Assembly: GCA_002917075.1 (NCBI GenBank)
Contig: NTMA01000044.1
Location: forward strand, 186,001-250,000
Source of the DNA: Hawksworthiomyces lignivorus
Taxonomy: Eukaryota; Ascomycota; Sordariomycetes; Ophiostomatales; Ophiostomataceae
Length of the DNA: 64,000 nucleotides
Direction of reading: 5' to 3'
Below, one piece after another: positions 1 through 12,200 of the stretch. How positions within the stretch are numbered: the stretch's first letter is position 1; every line of letters begins with the position of its first letter. Both the position numbers and the translations under genes were made by a program. Under the pieces are notes generated by a model. The model was not told where the DNA came from, ran no database searches, and saw only the letters and a list, made by a program, of their open reading frames with translations.

Positions 1-1608
1 TTCAAATTAGAAAGGCGGCGTGCTGGCGGCCACAGTTCTGGGCCACCAGCAGAAGCCGTGGTCTTTTTTGACGACGATGTCTTGTCTGTCGTAGACCACA
101 GCGGCAGAGTGGAACTGCTCCAAGTTTCACCCTACGCCAAAAACCTAGATGCTTGTCTCATTTTTCTCGACGAAGCTCATACGCGCGGAACCGACCTGCG
201 CCTTCCCACAGACTACCGAGCTGCCGTGACACTAGGGGCAGATCTGACCAAGGACCGGCTTGTGCAGGCCTGCATGCGCATGCGCAAACTTGGCCATGGC
301 CAGTCGGTCGTGTTCTGCATTCCCGAGGAGATCCGAGGCAAGATCGCCTCCCTCCGAACTGAGCCTTCTTTGTCGGAGCCCATGGGCGTCGCCGACGTCC
401 TTGCCTGGTCCATTCACGAGACGCAACAGGATCTTCACCGATGCATGCCGCTCTGGGCCATGCACGGACGCCGTTTCGTATGGCAGGAGGCAATTTGGAT
501 GTCCTCCCTGACGCACAGCGGCTATGAAATGAGCAAGCTAGTAGCGCAGAAGTTTCGGGAGGTCGAGGCGCACTCGCTGGCCCAGCGGTACCTGCCCCAA
601 AACAGTCCGTCTCGCGCTGCTGAGGAAGAAGATGCGCTGGACAGTATCAGAGAGCAGGCAGACCCGACTCTCCAGGCCATTGAGGATCGATGCCGCGCAT
701 TCACCAGCGAAGACCTGGGCGCCGAAGCACTTGACGAGGAACAGGAGCGCGAGCTGGCTCCCGAGATCGAAGAGGAGCGCCAGATGGAACGGCCGCCGCC
801 TGCGACGGCCCTCAAGCATGCGATCCATCCCGACGTCCTGCACTTTGTCGACACGGGCGACCTCAGAGAGGAATCCACGGCATTTGTGTCCGCCTTCCGG
901 GTACTCCGCAGCACTTCGGTCGCACAGTACGTCGACGTTGACCGGCTGCCGTCCATACCCTTAGCCACGGCCGACTTTGCACAAACAGTTCGGGCCGTTG
1001 CGGTCAGCGCCGGCAGTTCCATGGATGTATTCCAGCGGACCGTACAGTTTATATTAACGAGCTCGCGCTCGAGACCGCGCACGGCGGGGGGAGGCGACGA
1101 GGTCGCGCAGCTGGTGCTGATCAGCCCGTTCGAGGCGAACGAGCTTCTGCCCCTTGTTCGACAGCGCCGCGCCGTCCGCCTGCACCTGTATTCAGCGCGC
1201 TTCAACATAGCCTTCCGCCCGCTGGACGGTCTCGATCTGTACGTGGTAGGACGACAGCTGTCTGGCACGATGACACTGGCCCGGAAACTCAGAGTGTCCC
1301 TGAACCTGTTTGCTGGGCAGCTCTACTTCCAGTCTTGGGACGAGTACGCCGACGCGGCGTCGTTCCTCGGTCTAGTCTACCAAGCGGGAGAGCCCGGCGT
1401 TGTGGCTGCGGTAGACGGGTTCATCGAATGGGGCGCGGAGAGCGACGCTCGGAGGGTGGCCCTGTCGGCCGGGCTGCGGGAGAGCCCTGTGCGGTTCGTC
1501 AAGGTGCTCATGGCACAATTGCGGCGGAATTCAGGGAGCATTGAGAAGACGCACGTGGGCAAAATGTTGGACGGGGTGCTGCTCACAGAAGACGATTTTC
1601 CCGCTTAA
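1..1608 (+). CDS. C-terminal part of a DUF3638/DUF3645-type giant fungal protein
   Basis: The frame is open from base 1 and ends at TAA 1606-1608, so this is the 3' end of a gene that starts before the window; about 535 residues are present. The segment with FLDEAHTRGTDLRLP, then AVTLGADLTKDRLVQACMRM and VVFC, is the signature of the DUF3638-family proteins of filamentous fungi. These are usually around 3000 residues long and are often labelled ubiquitinyl hydrolase by automatic pipelines. The DEAH-like motif resembles a helicase Walker B, but no complete ATPase is visible here. The middle (about residues 215-265) is Glu/Arg-rich and probably flexible. No intron is apparent. The function is not established, so the deubiquitinase label should be treated as a database convention. 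Confidence 0.85.
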   Translation, partial: FKLERRRAGGHSSGPPAEAVVFFDDDVLSVVDHSGRVELLQVSPYAKNLDACLIFLDEAHTRGTDLRLPTDYRAAVTLGADLTKDRLVQACMRMRKLGHGQSVVFCIPEEIRGKIASLRTEPSLSEPMGVADVLAWSIHETQQDLHRCMPLWAMHGRRFVWQEAIWMSSLTHSGYEMSKLVAQKFREVEAHSLAQRYLPQNSPSRAAEEEDALDSIREQADPTLQAIEDRCRAFTSEDLGAEALDEEQERELAPEIEEERQMERPPPATALKHAIHPDVLHFVDTGDLREESTAFVSAFRVLRSTSVAQYVDVDRLPSIPLATADFAQTVRAVAVSAGSSMDVFQRTVQFILTSSRSRPRTAGGGDEVAQLVLISPFEANELLPLVRQRRAVRLHLYSARFNIAFRPLDGLDLYVVGRQLSGTMTLARKLRVSLNLFAGQLYFQSWDEYADAASFLGLVYQAGEPGVVAAVDGFIEWGAESDARRVALSAGLRESPVRFVKVLMAQLRRNSGSIEKTHVGKMLDGVLLTEDDFPA

Positions 1609-4373
1609 CGCTCTTGGTGGGTTTGTGATAACAGGTCTTGTTTCCAACTACAAACCTTACAGGGCTTACTCGGCTAGGACGGCAGAACTTAGTTTGGTGC
1701 GGAAATCTCGAATGTTGTTCATTCTGTAGTTATGCGATACCCGGGTTTGACTCGAGTAGTAACTCATGCCCCTCCTGTATCTTGTAACGTTCCAGAAGTC
1801 ATGGATGTTACTTTATCTAATCGTCCATAAGAATCGGTGAGTACATGTGGACGTTTGGCAATGAAAACATGTTTCTCAGTGTGCAGCATTAGCTTGTGCT
1901 GCTCAGTTGGCTGGGATAACTAAGCCTATAGGTCATAGCAAGGAAGTGCTGAGCTGGCCGCCGCTTTTCATTGGCGCGGGCCATTGTATTAGTGGCCTTT
2001 GGAGTGAGACATTGTCTCTTTTAAGTACTTGAGAGAGGCCTCGATTAATATATGTATCTTACCACCGACGTTTGGTCTTTATCTATTCAGTTCAACAGTC
2101 CACGTAGTCCTCCAAGCGCACTTTAAAGATGATTTAAACCGAAAGGTTTCCACCTGTATTGCAATCTTTACCCACCGGTACAGGTAGGAATAAAACAACA
2201 TCAAGTTCAGTCAACTCGGTTTACACCGTAGTCTAATAAACTAATGCATCTTCTTCTCGACGGACGTTCTTCTAGAAGTCTTGTGGATGGTATTGGAGCT
2301 AGCTGCCTTGACAGGTCGACTCTTAGCCAGAATTTGGGTGCCATATGCTTATGAGGCGCAACGCGCCAAGCGAGCTCTTGGCACAAGAGTGCGTTACACG
2401 GCGGCAGCTCCAATCAATTTCGGCCCTGAAAAACGCCACTGACTGCGACTTACTAGCCAAGCAAATAAATTGCCAAAAAGGGAAGCTTTTGCGATTTAAC
2501 AAGACCAGCCATTCGAATAAGTAGGCTGGTAAGATATTTGAGATGAGGTTCTCGAAGGAAGATGGGCAATGGGACACATTTCACAGGTTCTGACATCACA
2601 CTGATTAATGCCAAGTATTTACATGCACACAAACAGCACAGGCATGTATGAGTACATTCGCCTTGGCGAGCTAGCAGGGAGGTTGACTGTCAGATCTGCG
2701 ACGCGTTCCTACGTCAGAGCGAAGCCCTACCCGCAGCCAGCTGGATGGTACTGTACTTTCACAAGGACGTCCGTGCCTGTGCGCCAAGAAATACATACAC
2801 ACATACATACAAGGCATATTCGAGGCGTCTGGCCGCGGCGCAGACGGCAAGAATGTATGTACAGGAGCCAATATCAGATAGGACAGGACCGCTAGCTGCA
2901 GCAGCAAAGCAAGCCTCTTCTCCAATTGCATACGACTACGATCGCCATTCCAATCACGGACGACAGTGCGACCCAGCAACTGGGACGGATTCTGCACCCA
3001 AGGGCTGGACCGCTATCGGTGCCAGCGGCCCACTTAGCCTGCTTACACAGTGTGTAGTATCGTCATAATAATCAGCGGTGAGGCCGCGGTTCACCAGGGG
3101 AGCGGCGCTTAGAAAGTCCTACGCACGGAGAATATTCCCTAACGAGGTGCAGAGGAGCCGGCCGGCATCCCCAACCGACCACTTGCGTGCACTGCTCTGA
3201 ATGACGATATGCAAAAGCGTAGGACTATCTCTCAGTCGTGCAGACGTGAAGCAGACGTCAAATCGGGAGCGTCCTCAGTCGTGCAGTCCTACAGGGCGGA
3301 TGGGTGAAGCCTTATGGACCGAGCCTGGCCTCATATACGGCACGAGCGCTCAGTTGGTCCCCTTATTCGCGGCTTGCTCTGGTAGCAGAAGTTGGCCGGG
3401 ATTGGCGTCCTTATCCGTTCAACCTTTTTGCTGTAAGTGCTACGGACGTAGTCGTAGTGGGCGGTTTAGCTCCAGGGTCCGCAGAAAATGCTACTAGAAA
3501 AAAAAAAACGTCAGCCTCCTTTTTTCGTAAAATAGTCCAATGAAGGAGCGAAGCCTACTTTGGTAAGCTGACAAGATAAGCGATATCCCCTTTGTCAGCG
3601 CTAGGAAAGAGGTGGGAATTAGTTCATCGCCATCAAAATAATTTGGAATAACAGACAAAGCCCAAAATGACAACTGGTGAGGACATAGCCACGAACTTCT
3701 GGTACTCGTACGAGACGATCAGGGGTAACAAACGGTAGGACAATACGTGTGCATATACTCCACAAGCTTATCCTCTTGACATCCAAATTATTACAACTAT
3801 GTACTTTTCTCCAGATAGCACAATCAATTGATTGAAACCAAGGTGTCAAGCCCAAAGTACAAAGCAGAATGCATCGCCTTTGCACAGGTAACGGTGTCAG
3901 TGGTTTTACAAAAAACTATGGCCACTGAAAGAAATGAAGCTATAGGTGATTAGGCTTGTTGTAATATGAATTTTACTTATGTAGTTATTAGGCTTTCGGT
4001 ATTCCAGTAACATGTACTGAAGCCCTGTGATCTTGTTTTCCTCCAATGCGAGATCGTTATACGTGTACAAGTACTCGAAAGTCAAAAGTTCTCCATAAAA
4101 AAAAGGTAATAATTCGTATGGCGAGGGGATATCAATGTTAATAAGTGGAGCAAGCGCCTTGAGCCTTACGGGTCTACCCCCTGTGAAAGCTAGCCCAAGG
4201 CGAAGGCTGATGCGTGAAAGCGTGTAAGCGTGAAAGCGTGAATATATATCTCGGTCAGTCTTGCGTCTGCCTTCTTGAAGGACATCATTCTCTCTGTACT
4301 TCTTTCCCCTCAATTCGAACTTTTCACTACCCTGTGCTCTTACAGCTCTGGAACAAAGCTCCCAACCTACAAG
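1609..4373. other. Long spacer without a convincing gene
   Basis: This 2.8-kb AT-rich stretch has only short overlapping reading frames on both strands. One patch around 3290-3500 (+) reads like worn coding sequence in one frame (it contains SWSPYSRLALVAEVGRDWRP) and could be a remnant of a lost gene, but no family is recognised and it has no clear ends. The last 160 bases are the promoter and leader of the downstream glycosyltransferase gene. Confidence 0.5.
4212..4249 (+). promoter_or_regulatory. Four 8-bp tandem repeats followed by a TATA-like box
   Basis: Four imperfect copies of GCGTGAAA (4212-4243) run directly into ATATATAT (4242-4249), about 125 bases upstream of the glycosyltransferase ATG. 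The position suits a core promoter with a repeated upstream element. A pyrimidine-rich stretch ending TTACAG near 4345 could be the 3' splice site of a 5'-UTR intron. The regulatory role is inferred from position only. Confidence 0.4.
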
Positions 4374-5762
4374 ATGGTTGTTTCTGTTGAATTTGACAAT
4401 GGCACTGGAACAGCGGGCGAGCAGGGCCCCCTGCTCGTCTTCCTCGCTGCTACCGCCACTGGCCATGTGGCTCCGCTCGTTCACATCGCCCGCGAGATGA
4501 TCAAGCGCGGCTTTGGTGCAGCATTTTTGACCTCGGAAGAATTCAAAGAGTCGGTCGAGAAGATCGGCGCAGAGTATTTTGAGACTTCTTCTCTCCTCAA
4601 CCCAGAAATGCTTGCCGAGCGAGAGAAAACAACTGTGGGCCCCGAGAGACTCCTCTTCGATTTCCTACAAGTTTGGATACCGTCCATCCCGATCCGATAC
4701 CGCCAGCTCAAGGCACTGCTGGAGACGGTGCGGGAGCGGGATCCCAGCCGGAAGATCATTGTCGTTCCCGAGGTCATGTCGCTCGGCGCCTTGCCGTTCA
4801 TGCTCGGCGCGCCCCTGCCTGATGGCTTCGCCAAATTCCCTCCCACGCTGGCGGTCAACATCCTCCCGCTGGTCGTGACCAGCATCGACACCGCGCCGTT
4901 CGGCGTCGGGCTGCCGCCAGACGCGAGCGAGTCGGGCCGCCTGCGCAACCAGGTCATGCAGCAGATGACCTCCATCCCGTTTGCCCCCGTGATGGCGGCC
5001 TACAAGGCCTGCCTCACCGAGCTGGGCTGCACCGAGATGCTGGACCGCTCCTTCTTTGACACCGCCCTCGACTCGTACGACACCACCTTCCAGATGTGCA
5101 GCCCCAGCTTCGAGTACCCGCGGTCGGACCTGGCCCATACCATCCGCTACGCCGGCTCGCTGCCGCACCGCGGCATCGACCCCAACCTCGTCTACCCCGA
5201 CTGGTGGCCTGAGATCACGGAGAACGCCGCGCTGCCGCGCGGGTCGGCGTCGCGCAAGAAGATCGTCGCCGTCACCCAGGGCACCATCGCCGTCGACTAC
5301 GACGAGCTCATCCGCCCCACGATCAAGGCCCTCGGCGGCCGCGCCGACTTCGTCATGGTCATCATCCTGGGCGTGCGCGGCGCCTCCCTGCCGGACGAGC
5401 TGCCGGCCAACGTGCGCGTGCTCGACTACTTCCCCTACGACGCCGTGCTGGCCCACGCCGACCTCTTTGTCACCAATGGCGGCTACGGCAGCTGCAACCA
5501 CAGCATCATCAACGGCGTGCCCATGGTCGTCGGCGGCATCACCGAGGACAAGGTCGAGGTCACCGCCCGCGCCGAGTACGCCGGCTTCGCCGTCAACCTG
5601 CGCACCCAGACCCCCTCCGCCGAGGCCGTCGGCGCCGCCGTCGACAAGGTGCTCTCCAACCCCAAGTACAAGGCCAAGGCCGAGCGCCTCCGCCTCGAGA
5701 ACGAGGACCTGGACTCGCTGAGCGTCATCGAGCGCCAGCTGCGCAAGTTTGCGCGTCAATAA
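4374..5762 (+). CDS. GT1-family UDP-glycosyltransferase
   Basis: This single-exon gene encodes 462 residues. The start is the ATG at 4374 (context AAGATGG); the frame is open upstream to 4275, but the homologous part begins just after this ATG. The N-terminal acceptor half opens with LLVFLAATATGHVAPLVHIA, the usual first Rossmann strand and helix of UDP-glycosyltransferases. The C-terminal donor half carries VLDYFPYDAVLAHADLFVTN, then NGGYGS (368-373) and NGVPMVVGG, which is the GT1 signature. The His common in the HxGxxS part of that motif is Asn here. There is no signal peptide or C-terminal membrane anchor, so the enzyme is probably cytosolic and glycosylates a small molecule, sterol or secondary metabolite. 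GC at third codon positions is very high in the second half. The acceptor cannot be told from sequence. Confidence 0.9.
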   Translation: MVVSVEFDNGTGTAGEQGPLLVFLAATATGHVAPLVHIAREMIKRGFGAAFLTSEEFKESVEKIGAEYFETSSLLNPEMLAEREKTTVGPERLLFDFLQVWIPSIPIRYRQLKALLETVRERDPSRKIIVVPEVMSLGALPFMLGAPLPDGFAKFPPTLAVNILPLVVTSIDTAPFGVGLPPDASESGRLRNQVMQQMTSIPFAPVMAAYKACLTELGCTEMLDRSFFDTALDSYDTTFQMCSPSFEYPRSDLAHTIRYAGSLPHRGIDPNLVYPDWWPEITENAALPRGSASRKKIVAVTQGTIAVDYDELIRPTIKALGGRADFVMVIILGVRGASLPDELPANVRVLDYFPYDAVLAHADLFVTNGGYGSCNHSIINGVPMVVGGITEDKVEVTARAEYAGFAVNLRTQTPSAEAVGAAVDKVLSNPKYKAKAERLRLENEDLDSLSVIERQLRKFARQ

Positions 5763-7162
5763 GCGGGGAGCGCCGCGCGCAGACGGGACTGGAAGAAAGG
5801 GCTCTGTTACAGGCCGGGCACGCAGCGCAGAGCAACCTCATGCGCTCTGCAGCTGCGCTGCTGTCATGCCGGGACGAGAAGGATATGCGTTACAAATACG
5901 ACTTGTTAGGACAGTATCTCAAATTGATTACTAGGAACTGCTTGTATGGCTTTTATGATTGCATGGCTCGGGAGGACGCAATAAATATGAAATCAGCGCA
6001 TGTTGGCTAGTAAACCAAAACATCAACCCAGGAAAACCGGAAGACAGCTTCTCTTTTCTTGAAAGCCAAGCTCATTCATGTTTATACCAATTTCTCTAGA
6101 AATTAGATAACTTTGCATTAGATACCAAACTTTCCTTTGACATAAAATGGTCCTAAGGTGTAATTTACTCCTGCAGCTGGTGAGATAGAAATCATATCCT
6201 TCGTTAATCTACGTCAACCGATATGTTTCCGAAAAGTCCTAGTGTACAGGCATTCAAGGATTAAGGAAGTGGCAGCACAGAGCATCCCGTTCATGCTGGG
6301 AGCGAAAGATACAAGGAACCCCCAAACTTAGCTCGTGTCGTATTCGTCTTCGCGATATCTGATGTGGCTTGGAAATTGCGATTCTGCCTGATCAAAATAG
6401 CAGGCCCGCCAAATGATCTAAATTCTGAGTGGACTGGCAGGATATTAGGAAATTAAGGAGTGTACCCCGGATTATCCATACAAAATAGGAGGTCCAGCGG
6501 CACGTCTTCGAGCCAATCAAGGTTGGTCTGCCAGCTGGTTTCATGTTCGCGCTCTCGCGACAACAATCTGATCTAAGACAACTAGACAGCGACGGGCTGT
6601 GGTGCTAATTTTGACACTTAGTCTGGAGGCTCTTGCTGCGTTGGGGAACGTGCCACTCTTAGTACGTGTTTACTGAAAGCCATCCATGGTAACAGCAATA
6701 GCTTTAGGTAATCGATTCGATTGATTGACTCTTTTAACAACTTTCTGGGCAATGATGCTTATTTCCAATCCGCTTGGGCCGCTTCAACAGCAACATACGT
6801 GAATAGATCCTTTCGAAGGTGGACTGCTCTCTGCCAGCGATGCGAAAACTGCATCCGTAGTCAATAACTAGCTATTATGGTAGAGAAAATAACAGACCCT
6901 ATCCTTGTAGAAAAAAAAAGAAGACATATGTGGCGTTCTCATATTTAACTACCAGCTACTCCTATGCAGGGATGTAAAGGTTTTCTCGGAAGGATTTCAG
7001 TCAACAGTCACCCGATGGATTAAACATAAGACTGCATAAAAGTTTAATGGGAATACAAATCACTACGCTACATCACTCGGCTTTCTTCACATTCCGTTGT
7101 AATACTGCATTTGATCTTGTCCACTCATAATAACATCTCAAGCGTATCTTCAGTTGTAATTT
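5763..7162. other. Spacer, no gene seen
   Basis: This 1.4-kb AT-rich spacer lies between a plus-strand and a minus-strand gene whose 3' ends face each other. No reading frame looks coding. A GC-rich tail (5763-5880) is 3' flank of the glycosyltransferase gene. Confidence 0.6.
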
Positions 7163-8074
7163 CTACACACAGAGTCCACCACCGTCTACCACAATATCGG
7201 AACCATTGATGTATGTGCCGGCGCTGCTCGCCAAGAGCACGATGGCCCCGGTCAACTCGGAAGGGCTACCCATGCGGCCACTTGGATTGCGGCCAGCCCA
7301 GATCGCTCGAAACGGTGCTAGGCCATCGCCCGCGTTCAAGATGGTGTCCATGTAGCCTGGGCTCACAGTGTTGGTGCGTATGCCGTACCTCGCCCACTCG
7401 GCTGCCAAGCTGCTCTTGAGCATCAGAAGCGCTGACTTGCTGACATTGTACGCAACTTGTGGCTGGGGATAGTTGACGCGGTGTGCCGAGATGGACGCCA
7501 CGAAGGTGATGGAGCCGCCGGTGCCCTGTCGGACCATGTGCCGCGCTGCGGCCTGGGCGCAGATGAAGCAGCCCGTGGTGTTGATGTCCAAGATCTTGCG
7601 GAACTGAGAAACTGGCATCTCCAGCGTCTCCACGCATCCCACGATACCTGCAAAGCAGATGAGCGCGTCGACAGTGCCGAGCACGCGAGCCGCTTCGTCG
7701 ACGGCTTTGGCAACTGCTGCGTCATCGGTGACATCGACCTTCTGCACGCCAATAGTGACCTTTGGGAATTTGGCCCTCATGCGTGCGATATTGTCGTCGG
7801 AGTCGGACGCATTGACGTCGAATATCATGAGACCCTGCAAGCCGTGCTCGAGCAACGCGTTGCAGGCTTGCAGGCCTAGCGATCCAGTACCGCCAGTGAC
7901 TATGGCGTTGCCTCGAACGGCGAATCGATTCGCTGCTCCCACGGCTGGGTCGACCTCAATTTTTGACGAGGGACTCGGAGTGAGTGATGAGGGGCTCCCG
8001 TCGCTAAATACCATGGAAGGGAGAACGCGAGAAGTGAGAGCGTCTCGCTCTGTGAGCTTCGCAGGAGCAGCCAT
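7163..8074 (-). CDS. Short-chain dehydrogenase, D-arabinitol 2-dehydrogenase/sorbose reductase-like
   Basis: The single-exon gene encodes 303 residues. The ATG complementary to 8072-8074 is used; codons before it lack an ATG. After a roughly 55-residue Ser/Pro-rich N-terminal extension comes the classical SDR fold: TGGTGSLG (60-67) for cofactor binding, the structural Asn in DINTTG (N165), catalytic Ser (S194 or S196), and Y209 with K213 in YNVSK. The C-terminal part (RTNTVSPGYMDT, then GSDIVVDGG) is typical of fungal sugar-alcohol SDRs such as arabinitol and sorbose/xylulose reductases. NAD(P)-dependent interconversion of a polyol and a ketose is the likely reaction. The NAG motif is replaced by FAG (141-143), a variant. 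The long N-terminal extension is unusual for this small cytosolic family and could be a targeting or disordered region. Confidence 0.88.
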   Translation of the reverse strand: MAAPAKLTERDALTSRVLPSMVFSDGSPSSLTPSPSSKIEVDPAVGAANRFAVRGNAIVTGGTGSLGLQACNALLEHGLQGLMIFDVNASDSDDNIARMRAKFPKVTIGVQKVDVTDDAAVAKAVDEAARVLGTVDALICFAGIVGCVETLEMPVSQFRKILDINTTGCFICAQAAARHMVRQGTGGSITFVASISAHRVNYPQPQVAYNVSKSALLMLKSSLAAEWARYGIRTNTVSPGYMDTILNAGDGLAPFRAIWAGRNPSGRMGSPSELTGAIVLLASSAGTYINGSDIVVDGGGLCV

Positions 8075-9275
8075 TCCCAATCAGGTAGATGCTGAAAGTA
8101 TGTTTGACTGAGTCTTTTCGCGGGGCCTATTGGGATTGGAACACAAAATGGTGTGAAATAGTACGGGCTTTCCGTGGATCAGTTTTATTGCATCTGGAAC
8201 AAGAAAATCGGCAGGCCTCTTTGGCCTACGATATATCTACCTTTCCACCTCAGCATCGGGTGACGGATGTCCGCGCGCCATGTATAATCCTTAGTCCCGC
8301 CCTTTACTCCGCACACAATCCTACAGCTAAAGTAGCGCAATCTGGTACGCCGCTGCAGAAGAGTGGGCTCAAACGCAGGCTATCGGAGCTCTGTCAACCG
8401 ATCACTGACAAAGAAAGCCAATAGACGCGCAAAGCCAGAGGCACTAACTGCTGCTTCTTTTTTCGAGACATGCTTATTTGCATCTCCCCATCGCCAACTC
8501 ATTAAAACCGAAGACAATCTAAGCCTTTGATCAAACGATTAATGAAAGAAGTTTTAAAATATCAACCATACACATAAAGACAAAAACCTTCCGTAAGATT
8601 AGCTTCTTATTATAGCCGAGTGACGAAGTTGGATTCTATACCCTTGCAGAGCTGTGTGATGTTGTATATATATATAGAGAGAGAGAGAGAGAGTAAAAAG
8701 AGGTTAGTCAAAAGACTAGGCCGTGCCTCTCCTTTCTTCACTATATCTATGTAAGTCTAGATGAAAGCAAAGCTATATGGGAGCTTCGATTGTCTTCGTC
8801 GCTTGCAGCTTGGGCACCCCGCCGTTAGCAGACGGCTACTTATCCATAATTATAAGCGACAATTATTCGGCGAACGCATGTATTTTACACCGGAGAAGGT
8901 TGGTTTATTCATATGTCGGCCACAGTTTTGCACTATTGTACGAGTCTTGGAGCGAAGCCAATATGCTCGCCTGCAGTGAGGATACGGACGCTAAGTTGTT
9001 CACTGTATCTTTCATGGCTTATGCTGGTTGACATGGATTGGGCGGGGGGCTTTGCGGACAAAATCCCACCGCTCAGCAGTGAATAGCGTTGTCTCCATTG
9101 GCCAATCGTCCAGTTGCCCGCATATTTCAGCCTCGCTATCTTCTTTCTCAGGTTCCTCAGCTGGCAACCTTCCGCCAATTTTCATCCTCCTGCTGGAAAC
9201 AGCGCAAAATCTAGGAACGGTCGCAGTTTTAATTTCCGCCGACTTAGATTGACCTAGTCATCTCCATCACAAAAT
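8075..9275. other. Divergent spacer between the SDR and the NLR gene
   Basis: No gene is seen. Only short open frames occur, none with coding character. The stretch should hold the promoters of both flanking genes, which are transcribed away from each other. It also contains the dinucleotide microsatellite listed separately. Confidence 0.55.
8665..8693. repeat. (TA)6(GA)8 microsatellite
   Basis: Six TA dinucleotides run directly into a GA tract ending in GAG. It is a simple compound microsatellite in the divergent spacer. Confidence 0.95.
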
Positions 9276-12200
9276 ATGCGACTCCTTGAATGTGGCGATA
9301 ACATTGCTCTGACAAGGGATCTACTGCCTGACGAAATCCCTCAATATGCTATCCTATCGCACACATGGGGCCTAAATACCGAGGAGGTTACTTACCAGGA
9401 TTTGATCGACGGAACTGGAAAAGACAAGTCCGGCTACGAAAAGATTAGATTCTGCGCGAAACAAGCGACAAGAGACGAGCTACAGTATTTCTGGATAGAT
9501 ACCTGCTGCATCGATAAAGCAAATCACACCGAGCTGCACGAGGCCATCAATTCAATGTTTCGTTGGTATCAAAATGCAGCTCGTTGCTACGTCTACCTCG
9601 CTGATGTCCTGACTCTTGACTTGATAAATCAGCCCACTGATCCCTTGAAATCGCCACCATGTGAAAAGCAGGAGCCTACTGCGCCAGCGGCGAACCAAAG
9701 TGTACAGCCCACCGATTCGCTCTGGGAACAAGCTTTCCGCCGCAGCCGGTGGTTTACGCGTGGATGGACACTTCAAGAACTCTTGGCACCTGGTTCAGTC
9801 GAGTTCTTCTCGAGAGACGGTCATCTGCTTGGCAATAAGAAGTCTCTTGAACGGCAGATATGCGAAATAACAGGCATTGCTATTCCAGCTCTTCAGGGCA
9901 CTGTTCTTTCTAAATTTGACATCGAAGAACGGTTCAGGTGGGCGGAGGGGCGGCAGACCACGCGTGAAGAAGACTGGGTGTACTCTCTCCTCGGTATTTT
10001 TGGTACATTCATGTCGCTGAGATATGGCGAAGGAAAAGAAAATGAGCTCCGCCGGCTTAGAAAGAAGCTCGAGAGCCGCAACGAAAGTACATCTATGGAA
10101 GATAGGAAATGCCTACGGGACTTGTTCGTCACCGATCCTGGCAGCGACAAGAAACGTATCGAGGCTTCGAAAGGTGGATTGCTGCATGACTCATACTGTT
10201 GGATACTCGACAACCTTGAATATCGCCAATGGTTACGGGAACCTAGCCATCAACTGCTATGGATCAAAGGTGACCCCGGCAAAGGTAAAACCATGCTGAT
10301 GTGTGGAATTATTGACGAATTAAAAAAATCGAATCCGAATAGCCTGGTATCTTTCTTCTTCTGCCAGGCCACCGATGTCCGTATCAACAACGCCACTGCC
10401 GTGTTGCGCGGCCTTATCTACCTGCTTACCATGCAGCAGATGTCACTTGTCGCGCACCTGCGAAAGAGGTACGACACCGCTGGAAAGTCTCTCTTCGAAC
10501 CTCCAAATGCCTGGTTCGAACTTTCCAATATATTCACCGATATTGTACAGGATCCGATCCTGAAAGATGTCTACCTAATCATTGATGGGCTCGATGAATG
10601 TACAACCGACTTACTTGAGCTTCTAAAATGGATTATTGATATGTCCTCTAAATCTTCTCACGTCAAGTGGGTCGTCTCTAGTCGCAATTGGCCGGATATC
10701 GAAGAGAAACTAGACAAGACGAAGCAGATGGTAAGGTTAAACCTCGAGTTAAACGAAGGCCTGACATCCCAAGCCGTGAGAATGTACATCGATCACAAAG
10801 TGGACGAGCTAGCAAGGATAAAGAAGTACGACACGGAAACAAAAAACGCCGTTTAATGCCACTTGGTTGAACATGCCGGTGGCACCTTTCTCTGGGTAGC
10901 CTTGGTCTGCCGGGAGCTCGCCGATCCCAAGGTTCGAAATCGGCACGCACTCGTTAAGTTAAATTCGCTACCGCTAGGACTAGATCCTCTCTACAAGCGG
11001 ATGATGGAACAAATACACAACTCAAACGATGCAAACTATTGTAAGGAGATCCTAGCTCTCGCTTCGGTTGTGTACCGCCCTGTGACTTTACGGCAGTTGA
11101 AAGTCCTTTCTCAATCGCTCGAGAGCTTTGACGACGACGAATTGGAAGATGTCATCAAGTCTTGTGGCTCTTTCTTAACTCTTCGAGAAGGCGTTGTTTC
11201 CTTTGTGCATCAGTCAGCCAAAGACTTCTTGTTTCAGAATGCATATAACGAAATCTTGCCATTGGGTATTGCACATCAGCATCACACGCTCTTCTCGAGG
11301 TCGTTAATGGCTCTCTCGGCTCTCCGACGCGATATATATAATTTGAACAATCCAGGGTACTCTATCGATGAAGTACCATTCCCCGATTCTGGTCCACTAT
11401 CTTCAATTAAATATTCATGCGTCTACTGGGTTGACCACCTCAGCAACTCGAATGCCACAGACAAGATCGTTAACAATATAGATCTACAAGATGACGGCAT
11501 CGTCCATGAGTTCATAAAGAAGAAGTATTTGTATTGGCTAGAGTCTCTAAGTCTGTTACGTGAGATACCAGCGGGAATCAACGCAGTACGCAAGCTTGAG
11601 AGTTTGGTGGTGAGTTACGGGCTACTACGTATTAGCTAGAAACCGTCTAACAAGTTTATAGAGAAATAAAGAAGGGCAGCAACTGGCAAAATTACTGCGA
11701 GACGCGTGGAGATTCATTCTATCCCACAAACGACCGATAGAGATTGCCCCACTGCAGGTCTATACATCAGCACTCGTTTTCAGCCCCGAGAACAGTCTCA
11801 TTAGACAGCTCTTTGAAACGGAAGAGCCGCACTGGATGTTATTGAAACCAAAAATGGAACTAGAATGGAATGCTTGCCTCCAGACGCTTGAGGGCCATAA
11901 TGACTGGGCTACAGCTGTGGCCTTCTCGTCCGACGGTAAGACGATGGCATCGGCTTCTGGCGACACGACTGTACGGATCTGGAATGTTGCAACGAGCTCA
12001 CACCAACGGACACTCGAGGGCCATAAAGCCTTGGTTATATCTGTGGCTTTCTCTCCCGACGGTAAGACGGTTGTATCGGCTTCCTACGATGGCACTGTAC
12101 GGTTTTGGGACTTAACAACAAACTCGCTCAACCGGATGCTCGAGGGCGACAAAGGTTTAATTGCAGGTGTGATCTTCTCGCCCGACGGTAAGACAATCGC

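Noticed and set aside
2608..3068. Two overlapping plus-strand frames of about 100 codons
   Set aside because: Composition is not protein-like and no motif is seen.
4665..5759. 364-codon minus-strand frame opposite the glycosyltransferase
   Set aside because: Gly/Val/Ala/Asp-rich shadow of a GC-rich gene.
10852..10904. Intron that would remove the TAA in the NLR gene
   Set aside because: A GT...AG pair exists, but splicing it would delete the conserved GTFLWVALVC segment, so a nonsense codon is the simpler reading.
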